From Candidatus Dependentiae bacterium (GTDB taxonomy: Bacteria; Babelota; Babeliae; Babelales; RVW-14), in assembly GCA_018266175.1 (NCBI GenBank), contig JAFEAY010000025.1, positions 221,003 to 285,002 on the forward strand: DNA of 64,000 nucleotides, written 5' to 3'. Below the pieces are notes generated by a model. That model was not told the DNA's origin and made no database searches. It saw nothing but the letters and a program-made list of their open reading frames with translations. The position numbers were made by a program, and so were the translations under genes. Shown here in pieces: positions 1 to 10,291 of this stretch (the stretch's first letter is position 1; every line of letters starts with the position of its first letter).

Positions 1-602
<602 letters not shown>

Positions 603-608
603 TCAGGG

Positions 609-1241
609 TTAAAAGACCAGCCCTTTAAGCCATTGTGCACAGGTCAAAATGGTACTGGTCAGCAGCATTCTGGTTGGAGGGAAGATAAACACAAATAACA
701 AAATAAACAAGGCGTAGCGGTGAATCCACAAAACAACCGCGGGGTATTTTTCGCTTAAAAAGGCAATAATCAGATGGCTTCCGTCAAGGGGTGGAATAGG
801 GAGCACATTAAAAATTCCAAGCATGACATTGATGTACGCAAGTGCCTCAAGTATTTGCAAAAAACTCAAAGCAACTGCATCTGATACCAGATGAGTTGGG
901 AAATGTTTTATGCAAGTAAAGGATACAAAAGCGAGTAATAGATTTGAGCATGGGCCCGCAAGCGCCGTTAAAATTGAGTAAAATTTGGGATATTTAAAAT
1001 TGTGCTGGTTAAAAGGAACAGGCTTTGCCCATCCAATGCGAAAGAGAAGGAGGAAAAGCATGCCAAGCGGGTCGATATGCGCCATTGGGTTAAGTGTCAG
1101 ACGCCCTGCGCGTTTTGCGGTTGAGTCCCCTAAAGCGGTTGCAGCAAGTGCGTGGCAAAATTCATGAAAGGTGAGTGCAATTAAAAATGCTGGAAGCATG
1201 ATTGCCATGCTTGCAAAAAGGTCGATAAATCCTGACATCAT
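609..1241 (-). CDS. Site-2-protease-like M50 zinc metalloprotease, membrane
   Basis: A 210-residue polytopic protein of the compact M50 (SpoIVFB/YwhC-like) intramembrane protease family, expected to cut substrates within or near the membrane. The first helix carries HEFCH (the HExxH zinc site, about residues 26-30), followed by GDSTAKRAGRLTLNP, the usual family segment. Near residue 150, NVLPIPPLDGS supplies the conserved Asp ligand. Length is normal for the minimal family. ATGATG at the start gives two adjacent start choices. It lies directly downstream of a related but degenerate copy. The physiological substrate cannot be read from the sequence. Confidence 0.88.
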   Translation of the reverse strand: MMSGFIDLFASMAIMLPAFLIALTFHEFCHALAATALGDSTAKRAGRLTLNPMAHIDPLGMLFLLLFRIGWAKPVPFNQHNFKYPKFYSILTALAGPCSNLLLAFVSFTCIKHFPTHLVSDAVALSFLQILEALAYINVMLGIFNVLPIPPLDGSHLIIAFLSEKYPAVVLWIHRYALFILLFVFIFPPTRMLLTSTILTCAQWLKGLVF

Positions 1242-1284
1242 AGCGTACCCCGTTTATACAAGCTGGTGCTTGTGTTTAAAATTA

Positions 1285-2007
1285 TTAAAAAACAATCAGA
1301 AAAAACAGGTGTTCGATGAGTGAGCCCAAAGTAGCAATTCCGTTTAAAAATAGTGTACTCACTCCAGGGGCAAAAAATAAAATAAGTAGAATATAAAGCG
1401 CGTACTGCTCAAGCCATGCAACAATGTGTTGTTGAGAATAAGGGAGCACGTAGTGCAAAATGCGTCCGCCATCAAAAGGAGGTAGAGGGATAAGGTCGAG
1501 TAATCCAAAAAAGATTGCAACGCTCATGAGTGATTTCAAAATTTCAAGAAGAGAAACGAGTGCGTAACGTGGAAATCCACATGCAAAAACTGCTTTGATT
1601 GCAAGGGTTGCGCAAAAAGCTAAAACAAAATTTCCAAGAGATCCTGAAAGTGCCGTTAAAATTCCGCCTAATCGATAGTTCTTAAAATTGTTATCATTGA
1701 TTGGAACCGGAATGGTCCAGCGAACGCCAAGCGTTATGAGCATAATAAAAAGAATTCCGCGTGGAATCTTTTCGCCCAAAAGTGCACCAAGTAAAAAAAA
1801 GACAATCAAAACAATTGATAGCCCTGCAATATCAACATGTGCAAGTGGATTAAGTGTTAAAAACCCTTCATCTTCAGCTGTACTGTCTCCCATCAGTTTG
1901 GCTGCAAGGGCTTGAAAGAATCCTTTAAAGGTAAAAACAAGAAGAAAAACTGGAAAGAGCGTGGCGATTAAATTGAGTACTTGCATTAGGTTGTTTGAAG
2001 TTGTCAT
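1285..2007 (-). CDS. Degenerate M50-like membrane protein lacking HExxH
   Basis: A 240-residue paralogue of the downstream M50 protein. It keeps the family landmarks GDSTAEDEGFLTLNPLAHVD and LIPLPPFDGGR, but the expected HExxH reads KGFFQ, so all three zinc/catalytic positions (His, Glu, His) are replaced. It has extra hydrophobic sequence after the NPLAH segment. By family knowledge it should be proteolytically inactive, a pseudoprotease that might bind substrate or partner the active copy. The frame is otherwise intact, so this looks like maintained divergence and not decay. It sits about 43 bases upstream of the active copy in the same orientation. Confidence 0.82.
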   Translation of the reverse strand: MTTSNNLMQVLNLIATLFPVFLLVFTFKGFFQALAAKLMGDSTAEDEGFLTLNPLAHVDIAGLSIVLIVFFLLGALLGEKIPRGILFIMLITLGVRWTIPVPINDNNFKNYRLGGILTALSGSLGNFVLAFCATLAIKAVFACGFPRYALVSLLEILKSLMSVAIFFGLLDLIPLPPFDGGRILHYVLPYSQQHIVAWLEQYALYILLILFFAPGVSTLFLNGIATLGSLIEHLFFLIVF

Positions 2008-2236
2008 CGTGTATCCTTTGATTTATAAATCGAGTCATCCCCTCTAAAATAAAAAATATTGAAAAGACGGTCAAATACAATAGTTTTAGGAGTTGTAATA
2101 TTTTTTTGTTCACCAACTCCTATTTTTGGACTAGAATGCTGTATGCAACACCCGTTCGAGGTGAGGCGTTGTTTGGAAAACTGCGCCTAGATCTAGTAAG
2201 CATGTATGACCGATAAGCTTTAAAAAAGGAGAGCGT

Positions 2237-4633
2237 ATGAGTCTTCAGAATGCTAAAGTGCGCCGTCATGGGACTGGCGAATCTTCTAAAATCCAACAAT
2301 TTTGGTATTCGTTGTTACCGCCGGGAATTTTGGCCCTCTTTACAACACTTCTTTATCTGCCATCACTAACCTATCCCTTTCAGTTTGACGATATAGCAAA
2401 TATCTCTAAAAAGTTTGCTATACGTTTTGATAATCCATTCAGCAGATGGTGGGGAAGTTCTCGCTGGGTAGGGGAGTGGCTTAATACCGTTAACTATCAA
2501 ATTGGAGGATTCGACCCATTTTCATATCGTCTTTTTAATTTGATTATTCATATTGCAGCAGGCGTTCTGCTTTATTTTCTTATTCAAGACCTGTGCAAGT
2601 ATTTAAAATCAAAACCGTTTTTTTATGAAAATCGTTTATATATAGCTTTCTGTACAGCGGCTTTTTTCTTGCTCCATCCAGTACAAACGCAAACAGTTTC
2701 TTATGTGATCCAAGCACGACTTGAAGGGCTCGCGAGTCTTTTTATTTTGGCAACGCTCTATCTATTTGTTCGAGCAATGACCACACCAAGCATTGTGGCT
2801 CGCGGAATACTGATCGCAAGCTTTTTCTTTTTTGGATTTTTATCTTGTGGAACAAAAGAAATTGTTGTTGTTTTGCCGTTTTTGCTTTTCTTAATCGACT
2901 GGTTCTTCTTGGCGGAAGAAAACTGGAGCAATTTTAAACAACGCCTATGGCTTCATATTACTTTTGATCTTTTCTTTGCAGGCCTCATGGCGCACTACAT
3001 GGGTGCAAAATTTGCCGTTGATGCTCTGAGCATGAAGCTTTCAACCGGGAATAATCGCGGTAATATTTTGACCCAACGTGCATTTGATGTCATTACTCCT
3101 TTCCATTATTTAATTTCAGAATTTAAGGTAGTTGTTCACTACATTTTTATGTTTGTTTGGCCATTCAATATCAGTGTTGAATATGACTGGAAGTTGGCAA
3201 CCAGATTTTTTAGTCCCGATGTTATTTTTCCATTTTTGGTATTGTTAAGCTTAGTGGGTACCGCTCTTCGTTGTATCTTTAAAAAAGAGTACACCTTTTT
3301 TGCCTTTGGTCTTTTTTGGTTTTTAATAAGCATTGCTCCTCGTGCAACAATTATTCCTTCACCAGAACTTGCCTGTGATTACAAGACGTATCTTTCTTCA
3401 GTGGGAGTGTTATTTATTTTGGCAGTTATTTTTGTTTTTGCTGTACGCAAAGCAATCAGTTACTTTCAAAATGTTGAGCCTCGTTTTGCAGACAAACAGC
3501 TCCAGCTGGCAGTCTTTTCGTTATTGATGGTTCCTATTGCCCTTTCAGCATATTCACGTAATAAAGTATGGGAAACTTGTGTTGCTTTTTGGGAAGACAA
3601 TGCGGTAAAGGCACCAGGTAAAGCCCGTGTTCATAATAACTTGGGTGTTGCTTATTCAGAGGCTGGAAAAATTGATGAAGCGCTTGCTGCATACAAAAAA
3701 GCTATTGATCTTGACGCACTCTATTCCGATCCATTGAGTAACATTGCGGTTGCTTATTCGATGAAGGGTGACCTTGATAAAGCTATTGAGTCTCTTGAAG
3801 TTGCTATTCATATTTGTCCTAACTATCCCGAAGCGTATAACAATTTAGGAACATTGCTTCTACAAAAAAAACAATACGATGATGCTGAGCGTTATTTGAA
3901 TGCTGCAATTCAGCTTCGACCATATTATGGAAAAGCCTATTACAACTTGGCTCGTATGCACGAAGAGCAAGGCAGGCCGGAAGAAGCTTGGCAGTTTCTA
4001 AAGCGTGCTGTTGAAGGTGATTTAGATAATCCTGAAGTTTTCTACAAATTTGGTCAAATGAGTCTTAAAGTTCAAAAATATGCTGAAGCTATTCAGGCAT
4101 TTGAGTTTGTTGCGCAACAAGGTTTTAATGATCAGTCACTCTGGTTTAACCTAGCTAATGCCTACTTTATGGTTAATCAGCATGATAAAGCTGAAACGCT
4201 TTATGAAAAATTGGTACGCGATTATCCACTTGATGGGCGTTATGCTTATAATTTAGGTGAAACCTATTTCATTAAAAAAGATTTCGAGCGAGCACTTGCT
4301 TTGTTTGAAAAAGTTGCAACGCTTCCTCGTCCTTTACCACAATCATTTTTTAGAGTTGCAAATTGTCTTGAGCAGCTCCAACGCCATGATGATGCGCTGT
4401 CATTTTTGGAAGACACCCTTAAGCGTAATCCTCCAGAAGATTTCAAAAAAATGGTGCAAAACGAAATTACGCGTATGACGTTGCAGCAAAAAGTAACTGA
4501 GGGAAATGGAAGTATTCGGTTGTCTGATTTAAAGCAAGCTTTTGCGGCACATACACCAAAGTCAGAAGATAAGCAGCCTGCAACAAAACAAACTGCAAAT
4601 ACTACCCAAAAACAAAACAAAAAAATAGCGTGA
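2237..4633 (+). CDS. TMTC-like GT-C membrane protein with C-terminal TPRs, copy 1
   Basis: A 798-residue protein. The N-terminal half (about residues 25-430) has many membrane helices. The C-terminal part (about 460-740) is a run of TPR units with NNLGVAYSEAGKIDEALAAY-type helices, and the tail is Lys/Gln-rich. An Asp-Asp pair (FDDIANI, D51-D52) in the first extracytoplasmic loop and HPVQTQTVSYVIQARLEGLA resemble the TMTC (DUF1736) O-mannosyltransferase architecture, a GT-C fold using a lipid-linked sugar. A strong Shine-Dalgarno, AAAAAAGGAGAG, precedes the ATG. A paralogue follows 63 bases downstream, probably in one operon. A role in exported-protein glycosylation is inference from architecture. 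Confidence 0.75.
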   Translation: MSLQNAKVRRHGTGESSKIQQFWYSLLPPGILALFTTLLYLPSLTYPFQFDDIANISKKFAIRFDNPFSRWWGSSRWVGEWLNTVNYQIGGFDPFSYRLFNLIIHIAAGVLLYFLIQDLCKYLKSKPFFYENRLYIAFCTAAFFLLHPVQTQTVSYVIQARLEGLASLFILATLYLFVRAMTTPSIVARGILIASFFFFGFLSCGTKEIVVVLPFLLFLIDWFFLAEENWSNFKQRLWLHITFDLFFAGLMAHYMGAKFAVDALSMKLSTGNNRGNILTQRAFDVITPFHYLISEFKVVVHYIFMFVWPFNISVEYDWKLATRFFSPDVIFPFLVLLSLVGTALRCIFKKEYTFFAFGLFWFLISIAPRATIIPSPELACDYKTYLSSVGVLFILAVIFVFAVRKAISYFQNVEPRFADKQLQLAVFSLLMVPIALSAYSRNKVWETCVAFWEDNAVKAPGKARVHNNLGVAYSEAGKIDEALAAYKKAIDLDALYSDPLSNIAVAYSMKGDLDKAIESLEVAIHICPNYPEAYNNLGTLLLQKKQYDDAERYLNAAIQLRPYYGKAYYNLARMHEEQGRPEEAWQFLKRAVEGDLDNPEVFYKFGQMSLKVQKYAEAIQAFEFVAQQGFNDQSLWFNLANAYFMVNQHDKAETLYEKLVRDYPLDGRYAYNLGETYFIKKDFERALALFEKVATLPRPLPQSFFRVANCLEQLQRHDDALSFLEDTLKRNPPEDFKKMVQNEITRMTLQQKVTEGNGSIRLSDLKQAFAAHTPKSEDKQPATKQTANTTQKQNKKIA

Positions 4634-4696
4634 GAGTGCTCACGTAGTTAACGTTTTGGAATATTGTAAAAATTACTTTACAAGAAGGAGTATGTA

Positions 4697-6934
4697 ATGA
4701 GTAAGCATGAAGCATACGCTCAAGAGAAAGCGTATTCAAATACTCAAAAGTTTGGGATTCCGCTACTTATGAGTTTCATGACAATTCTGGTCTACTATTC
4801 ATCATTGTTTTACGGATTTATTTTCGATGATTTTCCAACCATTATCCAGTATTTTCATATTCGCGTTTTTGACCCGATTGGAATGTTTTTTGCCAACACT
4901 CGTTGGATTTCTCGTATACTCAATCAGTTCACCTATCACTACTGGCAGACCGATCCATTTATGTATCGTGTTATCGATTTAGGAATACATATTGCTATTG
5001 GTTTGATGATTTTTTATACGCTTCTCAGTTTACTCAGTCGTTTTACACGTAATGAGTTCATACAGAATAATGCTTATGTAATCTCATTGCTCACAGCGGG
5101 ACTCTTTTTACTGCATCCGGTACAAACGCAAACCGCAACATATATCACTCAAATGCGCTTAGAGGGCTTAGTTGCTTTATTTGCGTTCTTTGTGGTCGCA
5201 ACATTTGTTGCCAGTGTGCACAGTGAACAAGCCAATCGCCGCACTGGGTGGCTTGTAATTTCTTACCTTGGAACATCATTTGCAGCAGGAACCAAAGAAA
5301 TTATTATTGTACTTCCAGTGCTGCTTGTTTTGGTTGATTGGTTTTTTCTGGCTCAAGGTGACTGGGAAAAGTTTAAAACGCGATTGTGGATACATGCAGG
5401 TTATTTTGCGGTTCTTTTTGGCACGCTTGCTTACATGGGTATTCGTCCAGGGTATGTTGCTCATTTGGTTGGTACTCCTTTGCGCAATAACCGCGGCAAT
5501 GTTCTTACAGGAAATCCAGAAGTCTACATCAGTACATTTTCGTATCTGATTTCTCAGTTCAAAGTAATGCTTCACTACATGCTTATTTTTGTCTGGCCAT
5601 TCCGCATTAGCTTTGATTACGATATGCGGCTTGCAAAATCATTGTTCAGCATGGATGTTATTGTTCCTGCAACAATTTTGATTTCTTTAGCATGGTGGAC
5701 TTTTAAGCGTTGGATGGAAAACAAGGCTGATCTTTGGGCATTTGCATTTGCATGGTTTCTGGTAGCAATGTTGCCACGTACCAGCATTTTTCCATCAACT
5801 GAATTGATATGTGATTATAAAACATATCTTGCGTCGTTTGGTGCAATGTTTGCACTTGCGGTTGTCTTTACGCGTGGTATTGAATTTATTGTTCATATGG
5901 TGAAAGGATCAGACGTGGTTATAAACAAACACATAACGCAGGTTTCGGTTGGCCTTTTGATGTTGTCATGCATTGGATTTGCATCAAATCAACAAAATAA
6001 AGTTTGGAGTTCAGATTTGAACTTTTGGCAAGCGGCAGTAGATAATGCTCCAACCAAAGCACGTGGCCATAATAATTTGGCAACAGCGATGTACGAAAAG
6101 GGTGATCTTGAGGGAGCTCTTAAAGAATTTGATAAAGCCATTGAATGCGATGGAAATTATGGTGAACCACATGTCAATTTGGCTTCAATTTATCAAATGA
6201 GAAACGACTTTGAAACAGCACTCAAGCACTATGCTCGAGCAATGGATATTGGTGAAGCTCATCCAGAGATGTTCCATAATCTTGGTATTTTGCACATTTC
6301 GCAACAAAATCATGAAACTGCTGCTGAATGTTTTAGACAAGCACTTGATTTTCGCCCTTACTACAGCTCGGCTCATAAACATCTTGGCAAAATTTACCAA
6401 CTTCAAGGTAAGCGCGAAGAAGCACTTAAGAGCTACGAAAGTGCTCTTGCAGGTGATCAGCCCGATGATGAAGCGCAGTATCTCAAAGGTACTTTGCACA
6501 TCGAAGCTGGAAATTTTACAGAAGCACTTCAATCATTTGAAAAGTTAAATAAAGATTATCTGGATGCTGAGTTTCAACTTGGATGTGCACATTATGGACT
6601 TGCTCACTATGATCAAGCACGCGGCTATTTTCAAAAATCTTATGCAAAAGAACCAAACAATCTTGTTTATATGCACAACTATGCACAAACGCTTCTCAAT
6701 TGCAAAGAGTATGCACAGGCGTTGCCATTGTTTGAGCAGTGCTTAAAAGCAACACAGCCTGGAGAGTTGCCATACTTGCCGTTGCACATTGCAAAGTGCC
6801 AGTTCTACGTTGGCCAAAAAGACGAAGCGGCCCAAGTACTTAATAAATTAGCCAAGTCGGCTCCTGAAGAGGTGCGTAACGATGCCAAGGCATTGATGCA
6901 AGAAATAGGGATTAGTAAGATTAAAGGTGCGTAA
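4697..6934 (+). CDS. TMTC-like GT-C membrane protein with C-terminal TPRs, copy 2
   Basis: A 745-residue paralogue of the upstream gene, alignable throughout: FDDFPTI matches FDDIANI, HPVQTQTATYITQMRLEGLV matches the same loop, and both share GTKEIIIVLPVLLVLVDWFFLAQ. About a dozen membrane segments are followed by TPRs from roughly residue 455 to 730. A good Shine-Dalgarno (AGAAGGAG) sits 7-8 bases before ATG. A rho-independent terminator follows at 6992-7038, so the pair probably forms one transcription unit. As for copy 1, glycosyltransferase activity is suggested by the Asp-Asp motif and overall layout but is not proven. Confidence 0.75.
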   Translation: MSKHEAYAQEKAYSNTQKFGIPLLMSFMTILVYYSSLFYGFIFDDFPTIIQYFHIRVFDPIGMFFANTRWISRILNQFTYHYWQTDPFMYRVIDLGIHIAIGLMIFYTLLSLLSRFTRNEFIQNNAYVISLLTAGLFLLHPVQTQTATYITQMRLEGLVALFAFFVVATFVASVHSEQANRRTGWLVISYLGTSFAAGTKEIIIVLPVLLVLVDWFFLAQGDWEKFKTRLWIHAGYFAVLFGTLAYMGIRPGYVAHLVGTPLRNNRGNVLTGNPEVYISTFSYLISQFKVMLHYMLIFVWPFRISFDYDMRLAKSLFSMDVIVPATILISLAWWTFKRWMENKADLWAFAFAWFLVAMLPRTSIFPSTELICDYKTYLASFGAMFALAVVFTRGIEFIVHMVKGSDVVINKHITQVSVGLLMLSCIGFASNQQNKVWSSDLNFWQAAVDNAPTKARGHNNLATAMYEKGDLEGALKEFDKAIECDGNYGEPHVNLASIYQMRNDFETALKHYARAMDIGEAHPEMFHNLGILHISQQNHETAAECFRQALDFRPYYSSAHKHLGKIYQLQGKREEALKSYESALAGDQPDDEAQYLKGTLHIEAGNFTEALQSFEKLNKDYLDAEFQLGCAHYGLAHYDQARGYFQKSYAKEPNNLVYMHNYAQTLLNCKEYAQALPLFEQCLKATQPGELPYLPLHIAKCQFYVGQKDEAAQVLNKLAKSAPEEVRNDAKALMQEIGISKIKGA

Positions 6935-6991
6935 TCGATGTGGATTATTTGATGCAAAAAATTAGACTTGCATAAATTAACAAACGAGTTT

Positions 6992-7038
6992 AAAAAAGTG
7001 GGAGTGGTTGGCTGTGTGCTGGTTACTCCCACTTTTTT
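6992..7038 (+). terminator. Rho-independent terminator after the TMTC-like pair
   Basis: Perfect arms AAAAAAGTGGGAGT and ACTCCCACTTTTTT flank a loop of about 19 bases, and the right arm ends in a T run. The A-run on the left arm means it could also work on the minus strand. Confidence 0.8.
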
Positions 7039-7067
7039 ATTTTAAAAAATTTGAAAGGATTTTGATT

Positions 7068-7829
7068 ATGAAAAATTGGTATACGTTATTTTTAAGCTGT
7101 TTTATGTTTATAACAAGCGTGAGTGCAATGAAAAAAGAGATTGAAATAAAATTTACGCTTGAGCAAGCAAGCCGTACTGCATTTGAAATGTGGCTAGAGA
7201 CTCATGCGACTTTTGATGGTATTGAACATCACGAAGAAGTATATTTAAATAATCCCAAAAATTCATTTTTCTTTAATCATAAAGACGGTTTCAATGATGC
7301 TCATATCACGATGCGTTTGCGTTCAAAAATAATAGGTCAAGCTCATAAGGATTTATTTTGTAGCAAAGTTTGTCATGTTGACGATCAAAACAGAACAGTA
7401 TCTCGAGACGAGTTTGAAATTGATTTAAGTTCACCTGATTCCAGTAAAATCTTAGCCACTTGGTTGCAAGAAAAAGGTTATCGTAATTTTGAAAATAATC
7501 TTGGCCAAGCATTGCAGTTAACGAAAAAAAATCTAACCTTTTTCTTTGAGTCAATTGGTTTTATTGAGCAATTTGAATTTACCAAAGAGCGTAAAATATA
7601 CCGTTTTGAAGATTTTGAAATAGCGTTAGATACGTTGCCTGGTATTGGCTCGTTTATCGAAGTTGAGTTAAAATCTGATGAGCAAGATGTTGTGATTGGA
7701 ACAGAGCAAATACACCAATTTTTGAAAAAAACTGGTATTACTCAATTTGTTCAATATGATCGTAGCTACCTCCACATGAAAATTAATCCCGGATATAATT
7801 TTGGTCGAGAAATGAATCTTCAAAAATAA
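7068..7829 (+). CDS. Exported CYTH-domain protein (CyaB / triphosphatase-like)
   Basis: A 253-residue protein using the ATG at 7068, chosen because GAAAGGAT precedes it and because it begins with a clear signal peptide (MKNWYTLFLSCFMFITSVSA). The mature part starts KKEIEIKF, the ExExK signature of CYTH tunnel enzymes. It continues with MRLRSK, RDEFEIDL, RKIYRFEDFEIALD and GIGSFIEVE, the usual charged strands lining the phosphate tunnel. The closest subgroup by pattern is class IV adenylate cyclase CyaB or thiamine-triphosphatase-like enzymes acting on triphosphates with divalent metal. Export is unusual because characterised family members are cytosolic. It is followed 13 bases later by the sugar isomerase gene. 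Confidence 0.8.
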   Translation: MKNWYTLFLSCFMFITSVSAMKKEIEIKFTLEQASRTAFEMWLETHATFDGIEHHEEVYLNNPKNSFFFNHKDGFNDAHITMRLRSKIIGQAHKDLFCSKVCHVDDQNRTVSRDEFEIDLSSPDSSKILATWLQEKGYRNFENNLGQALQLTKKNLTFFFESIGFIEQFEFTKERKIYRFEDFEIALDTLPGIGSFIEVELKSDEQDVVIGTEQIHQFLKKTGITQFVQYDRSYLHMKINPGYNFGREMNLQK

Positions 7830-7842
7830 AAGGTATTTTTGT

Positions 7843-8850
7843 ATGTTTAATGAATTAATGCTTTGGACAAAAAAATTAAATGATGGATATGAGCTTGCAG
7901 CTGATTTCCATAAATTGTATGTAAACGTTCTACCCAGAGCCCCAAAGAAAATTGTGTTCGTTGGTATGGGTGGCTCCGGTATTGCAGGCAGAATTTTTAA
8001 AACTTTTTTTGATCAGCGCTCAGAAATTCCTGTGCATGTTGTTGCTGGTCCAACAATGCCAAGCTATGTTGATTCGCAAACGCTTGCCATTGTTATTTCC
8101 TACTCTGGGAACACCTGGGAAACACTCGATGTTCTCAAGCTACTTTCTGATCGGCATGTTCCTTTATTTGTTCTTGCGCATGGCGGAAGAGCGGCTGAAA
8201 TTGCTCAGTTGCGCAATATTCCCTTTACCCTCATTCCTGAGTCATCAACTCCACGTTCGGCGCTTGGAATAATTTTAGGCTTTTTATGCTGCCTTTTTGA
8301 AGAAATGAATCTTCTTCCCGGTAAGCAAATTTTTGATGCTTTCTATAAACACGCTAGTACCTATTTATCAAAATTCTCAAATGAATCATTTTTTGAAGAC
8401 TTTATTAATAAGGCCAAAGGGTATGATAGCTTTCATATATGGGGTATTGAGGGGTATACCGATGCGGTTGCCTACAGATCCCAAACCCAGTTTAATGAAA
8501 ATAGTAAAGTGGCGGCCGTTTTTGGCTCCTTTCCTGAAGTTTGTCATAACCTGATTGTGGGGTTTACTCAATTTGCTCAAAAGCCTCTGGTGATGCTGTG
8601 TGAGACCAGTTTTCTGCCTGCTCACCTTGATATTGCTCTAGATGCCGCAAGTGAATTACTCTATGAAAAGGGGGTTGTCCTTTACAAATCGCCTATTTTG
8701 GGTGATACTTTTGAGGAGCAACTTTTTAATATTATTTTATGGTCTGACTTTGCTTCGTGCTATCTTGCCCAAGAACGGGGGGTTCAAGCTCGACCGAATC
8801 TCTTTATTGATGAGTTAAAAGAGAAGCAGAAGCAAAAAGGTATCAAGTAG
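7843..8850 (+). CDS. Bifunctional phosphoglucose/phosphomannose isomerase
   Basis: A 335-residue SIS-domain enzyme interconverting glucose-6-phosphate or mannose-6-phosphate with fructose-6-phosphate. The N-terminal SIS domain shows FVGMGGSGIAGR (about residues 39-50) and ISYSGNTWETLD (about 85-96), both phosphosugar-binding loops. PESSTPRSALG and the C-terminal AAVFGSFPEVCHNLIVGF fit the archaeal/bacterial bifunctional PGI/PMI family, whose usual length is about 300-350. AAAGGT lies upstream of the ATG. It is the middle gene of the run CYTH, isomerase, rpmE, and it supplies sugar phosphates for glycolysis or envelope sugars. Confidence 0.88.
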   Translation: MFNELMLWTKKLNDGYELAADFHKLYVNVLPRAPKKIVFVGMGGSGIAGRIFKTFFDQRSEIPVHVVAGPTMPSYVDSQTLAIVISYSGNTWETLDVLKLLSDRHVPLFVLAHGGRAAEIAQLRNIPFTLIPESSTPRSALGIILGFLCCLFEEMNLLPGKQIFDAFYKHASTYLSKFSNESFFEDFINKAKGYDSFHIWGIEGYTDAVAYRSQTQFNENSKVAAVFGSFPEVCHNLIVGFTQFAQKPLVMLCETSFLPAHLDIALDAASELLYEKGVVLYKSPILGDTFEEQLFNIILWSDFASCYLAQERGVQARPNLFIDELKEKQKQKGIK

Positions 8851-8862
8851 AGGTTTAGCGGC

Positions 8863-9063
8863 ATGAAGAGCGAAATTCATCCACAAATACATGCAATCAG
8901 TGTTCGTTGCGTATGCGGCAGCGCCTTTGATTCAATATCAACAGATGAAAAAATTTCAGTTGATATCTGTTCCCAATGCCATCCCTATTATACAGGGCAG
9001 CAGAAGTTTATCGACACTGCTGGTCGTATTGAGAAATTTCAAAAGCGCTTTACCAAGAAATAA
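8863..9063 (+). CDS. rpmE: 50S ribosomal protein bL31
   Basis: A 66-residue protein matching bL31: [19 protein letters not shown] at the start, [24 protein letters not shown] at the end. The Cys residues of CVCG and CSQCH make it the zinc-binding (C+) form. Normal bL31 length. It sits 12 bases after the isomerase gene and about 100 bases before prfA; an rpmE-prfA neighbourhood is common in bacteria. A hairpin at 9100-9125 may separate it from prfA. Confidence 0.95.
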   Translation: MKSEIHPQIHAISVRCVCGSAFDSISTDEKISVDICSQCHPYYTGQQKFIDTAGRIEKFQKRFTKK

Positions 9064-9099
9064 GCAGCAATACTGTTTATCTTGTGTTGTAAGTTATGG

Positions 9100-9135
9100 G
9101 GCAATAGCGTAATAACGCTGTTGCCTTAGCTATTT
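9100..9135 (+). terminator. Probable terminator between rpmE and prfA
   Basis: A ten-base-pair stem (GGCAATAGCG with CGCTGTTGCC, one G-T wobble) around a six-base loop is followed by a T-rich stretch (TATTTTTCT) about nine bases later. The gap before the T run weakens it, so it may attenuate instead of stopping transcription. Confidence 0.5.
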
Positions 9136-9165
9136 TTCTCATTAAAATCACCGAGTATAAGACTT

Positions 9166-10248
9166 ATGTTGGATTGGATACTTCTTCAAAAAGAATATGA
9201 TGAGCTCATTGCAAAGCTTGTAGACCCTGCATTGGAGCAACGACAACGCGCTACTTTTCAGAAACAGGCGTCACAATATGGGCATGTCCTTGAAGCTCAC
9301 AAGCAAATTGTTGCTGCTCAAAATGAGTTTGATAGTAACAAGAAGCAGATTGAACAAGAATCTGGTGAGATGCGACAATTGTATGAAGAAGAAAATCAAC
9401 AACTTGAGTTAAAAATCAAAAAGCTCAATCGAGAACTCGAAGATCTTTTGTACCCAGCTGATGATCGAGATGAACGTTCAGTTTTTATCGAAATTCGCGC
9501 TGGAGCTGGTGGACAAGAAGCGGCTTTGTTTGCAGCCGATTTGTATCGCATGTACCAAAACTATGCACTCTCCAAAAATTGGGAAGTTTCAGTTGTTGAC
9601 TGTAGTACAACCGATCTTGGTGGTTTTAAAGAACTCATCATGCATATCAAGGGTAAGCGCGGCTTTAAGCATTTCAAATTTGAATCAGGTGTACATCGTG
9701 TTCAGCGTGTTCCAAAAACCGAAACCGCTGGTCGTGTCCATACTTCAACCGTTACCGTTGCAGTAATGCCTGAAGTTGATGACGTTGATGTGCAAATTAA
9801 TCCAAGTGATTTGCGTATTGATACCTACCGCTCCAGTGGAGCTGGTGGACAGCACGTTAATACTACCGACTCTGCAATCCGTATCACTCACATTCCAACG
9901 GGTGTTGTGGTGACCTGCCAAGACGAGCGGTCACAAACAAAAAACAAAGCTAAGGCTATGAAGGTCTTGCAGGCCCGTATTTATGAAGCTGAACGTGCAA
10001 AGCATGAAGCGCAAGAAAGTGCTGCACGTAAGCAACAGGTTGGCACTGGCGAACGATCAGAAAAAATTCGAACTTATAACTTCCCCCAAAACCGTGTTTC
10101 CGACCATCGTACCGAAGTGACCCTCAAAAAGCTTGACTTGGTGATGGAAGGTGATCTTGAAGATCTTATTGAACCACTCTTTGAGTGGGATATTCAGCAA
10201 CGACGATCACGCGGTTCGCTGTTTATTGGCCAGACTGGCAGTAAGTAA
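9166..10248 (+). CDS. prfA: Peptide chain release factor 1
   Basis: A 360-residue class I release factor, the same length as E. coli RF1. It carries [18 protein letters not shown] (domain 2 start) and the catalytic GGQ loop [18 protein letters not shown] (about residues 223-240). The codon-recognition tripeptide region reads [18 protein letters not shown]: Pro-x-Thr in the RF1 manner (PKT, as in mitochondrial mtRF1a, where E. coli has PAT). This assigns UAA/UAG reading and excludes RF2, which would have SPF and a frameshift site. No obvious Shine-Dalgarno; a TATAAG box at 9156-9161 lies just before the ATG, so a very short leader is possible. Confidence 0.95.
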   Translation: MLDWILLQKEYDELIAKLVDPALEQRQRATFQKQASQYGHVLEAHKQIVAAQNEFDSNKKQIEQESGEMRQLYEEENQQLELKIKKLNRELEDLLYPADDRDERSVFIEIRAGAGGQEAALFAADLYRMYQNYALSKNWEVSVVDCSTTDLGGFKELIMHIKGKRGFKHFKFESGVHRVQRVPKTETAGRVHTSTVTVAVMPEVDDVDVQINPSDLRIDTYRSSGAGGQHVNTTDSAIRITHIPTGVVVTCQDERSQTKNKAKAMKVLQARIYEAERAKHEAQESAARKQQVGTGERSEKIRTYNFPQNRVSDHRTEVTLKKLDLVMEGDLEDLIEPLFEWDIQQRRSRGSLFIGQTGSK

Positions 10249-10291
10249 TTCATATACTTTTTAAATCCCCTTATACAAAATAAAAACAAAA

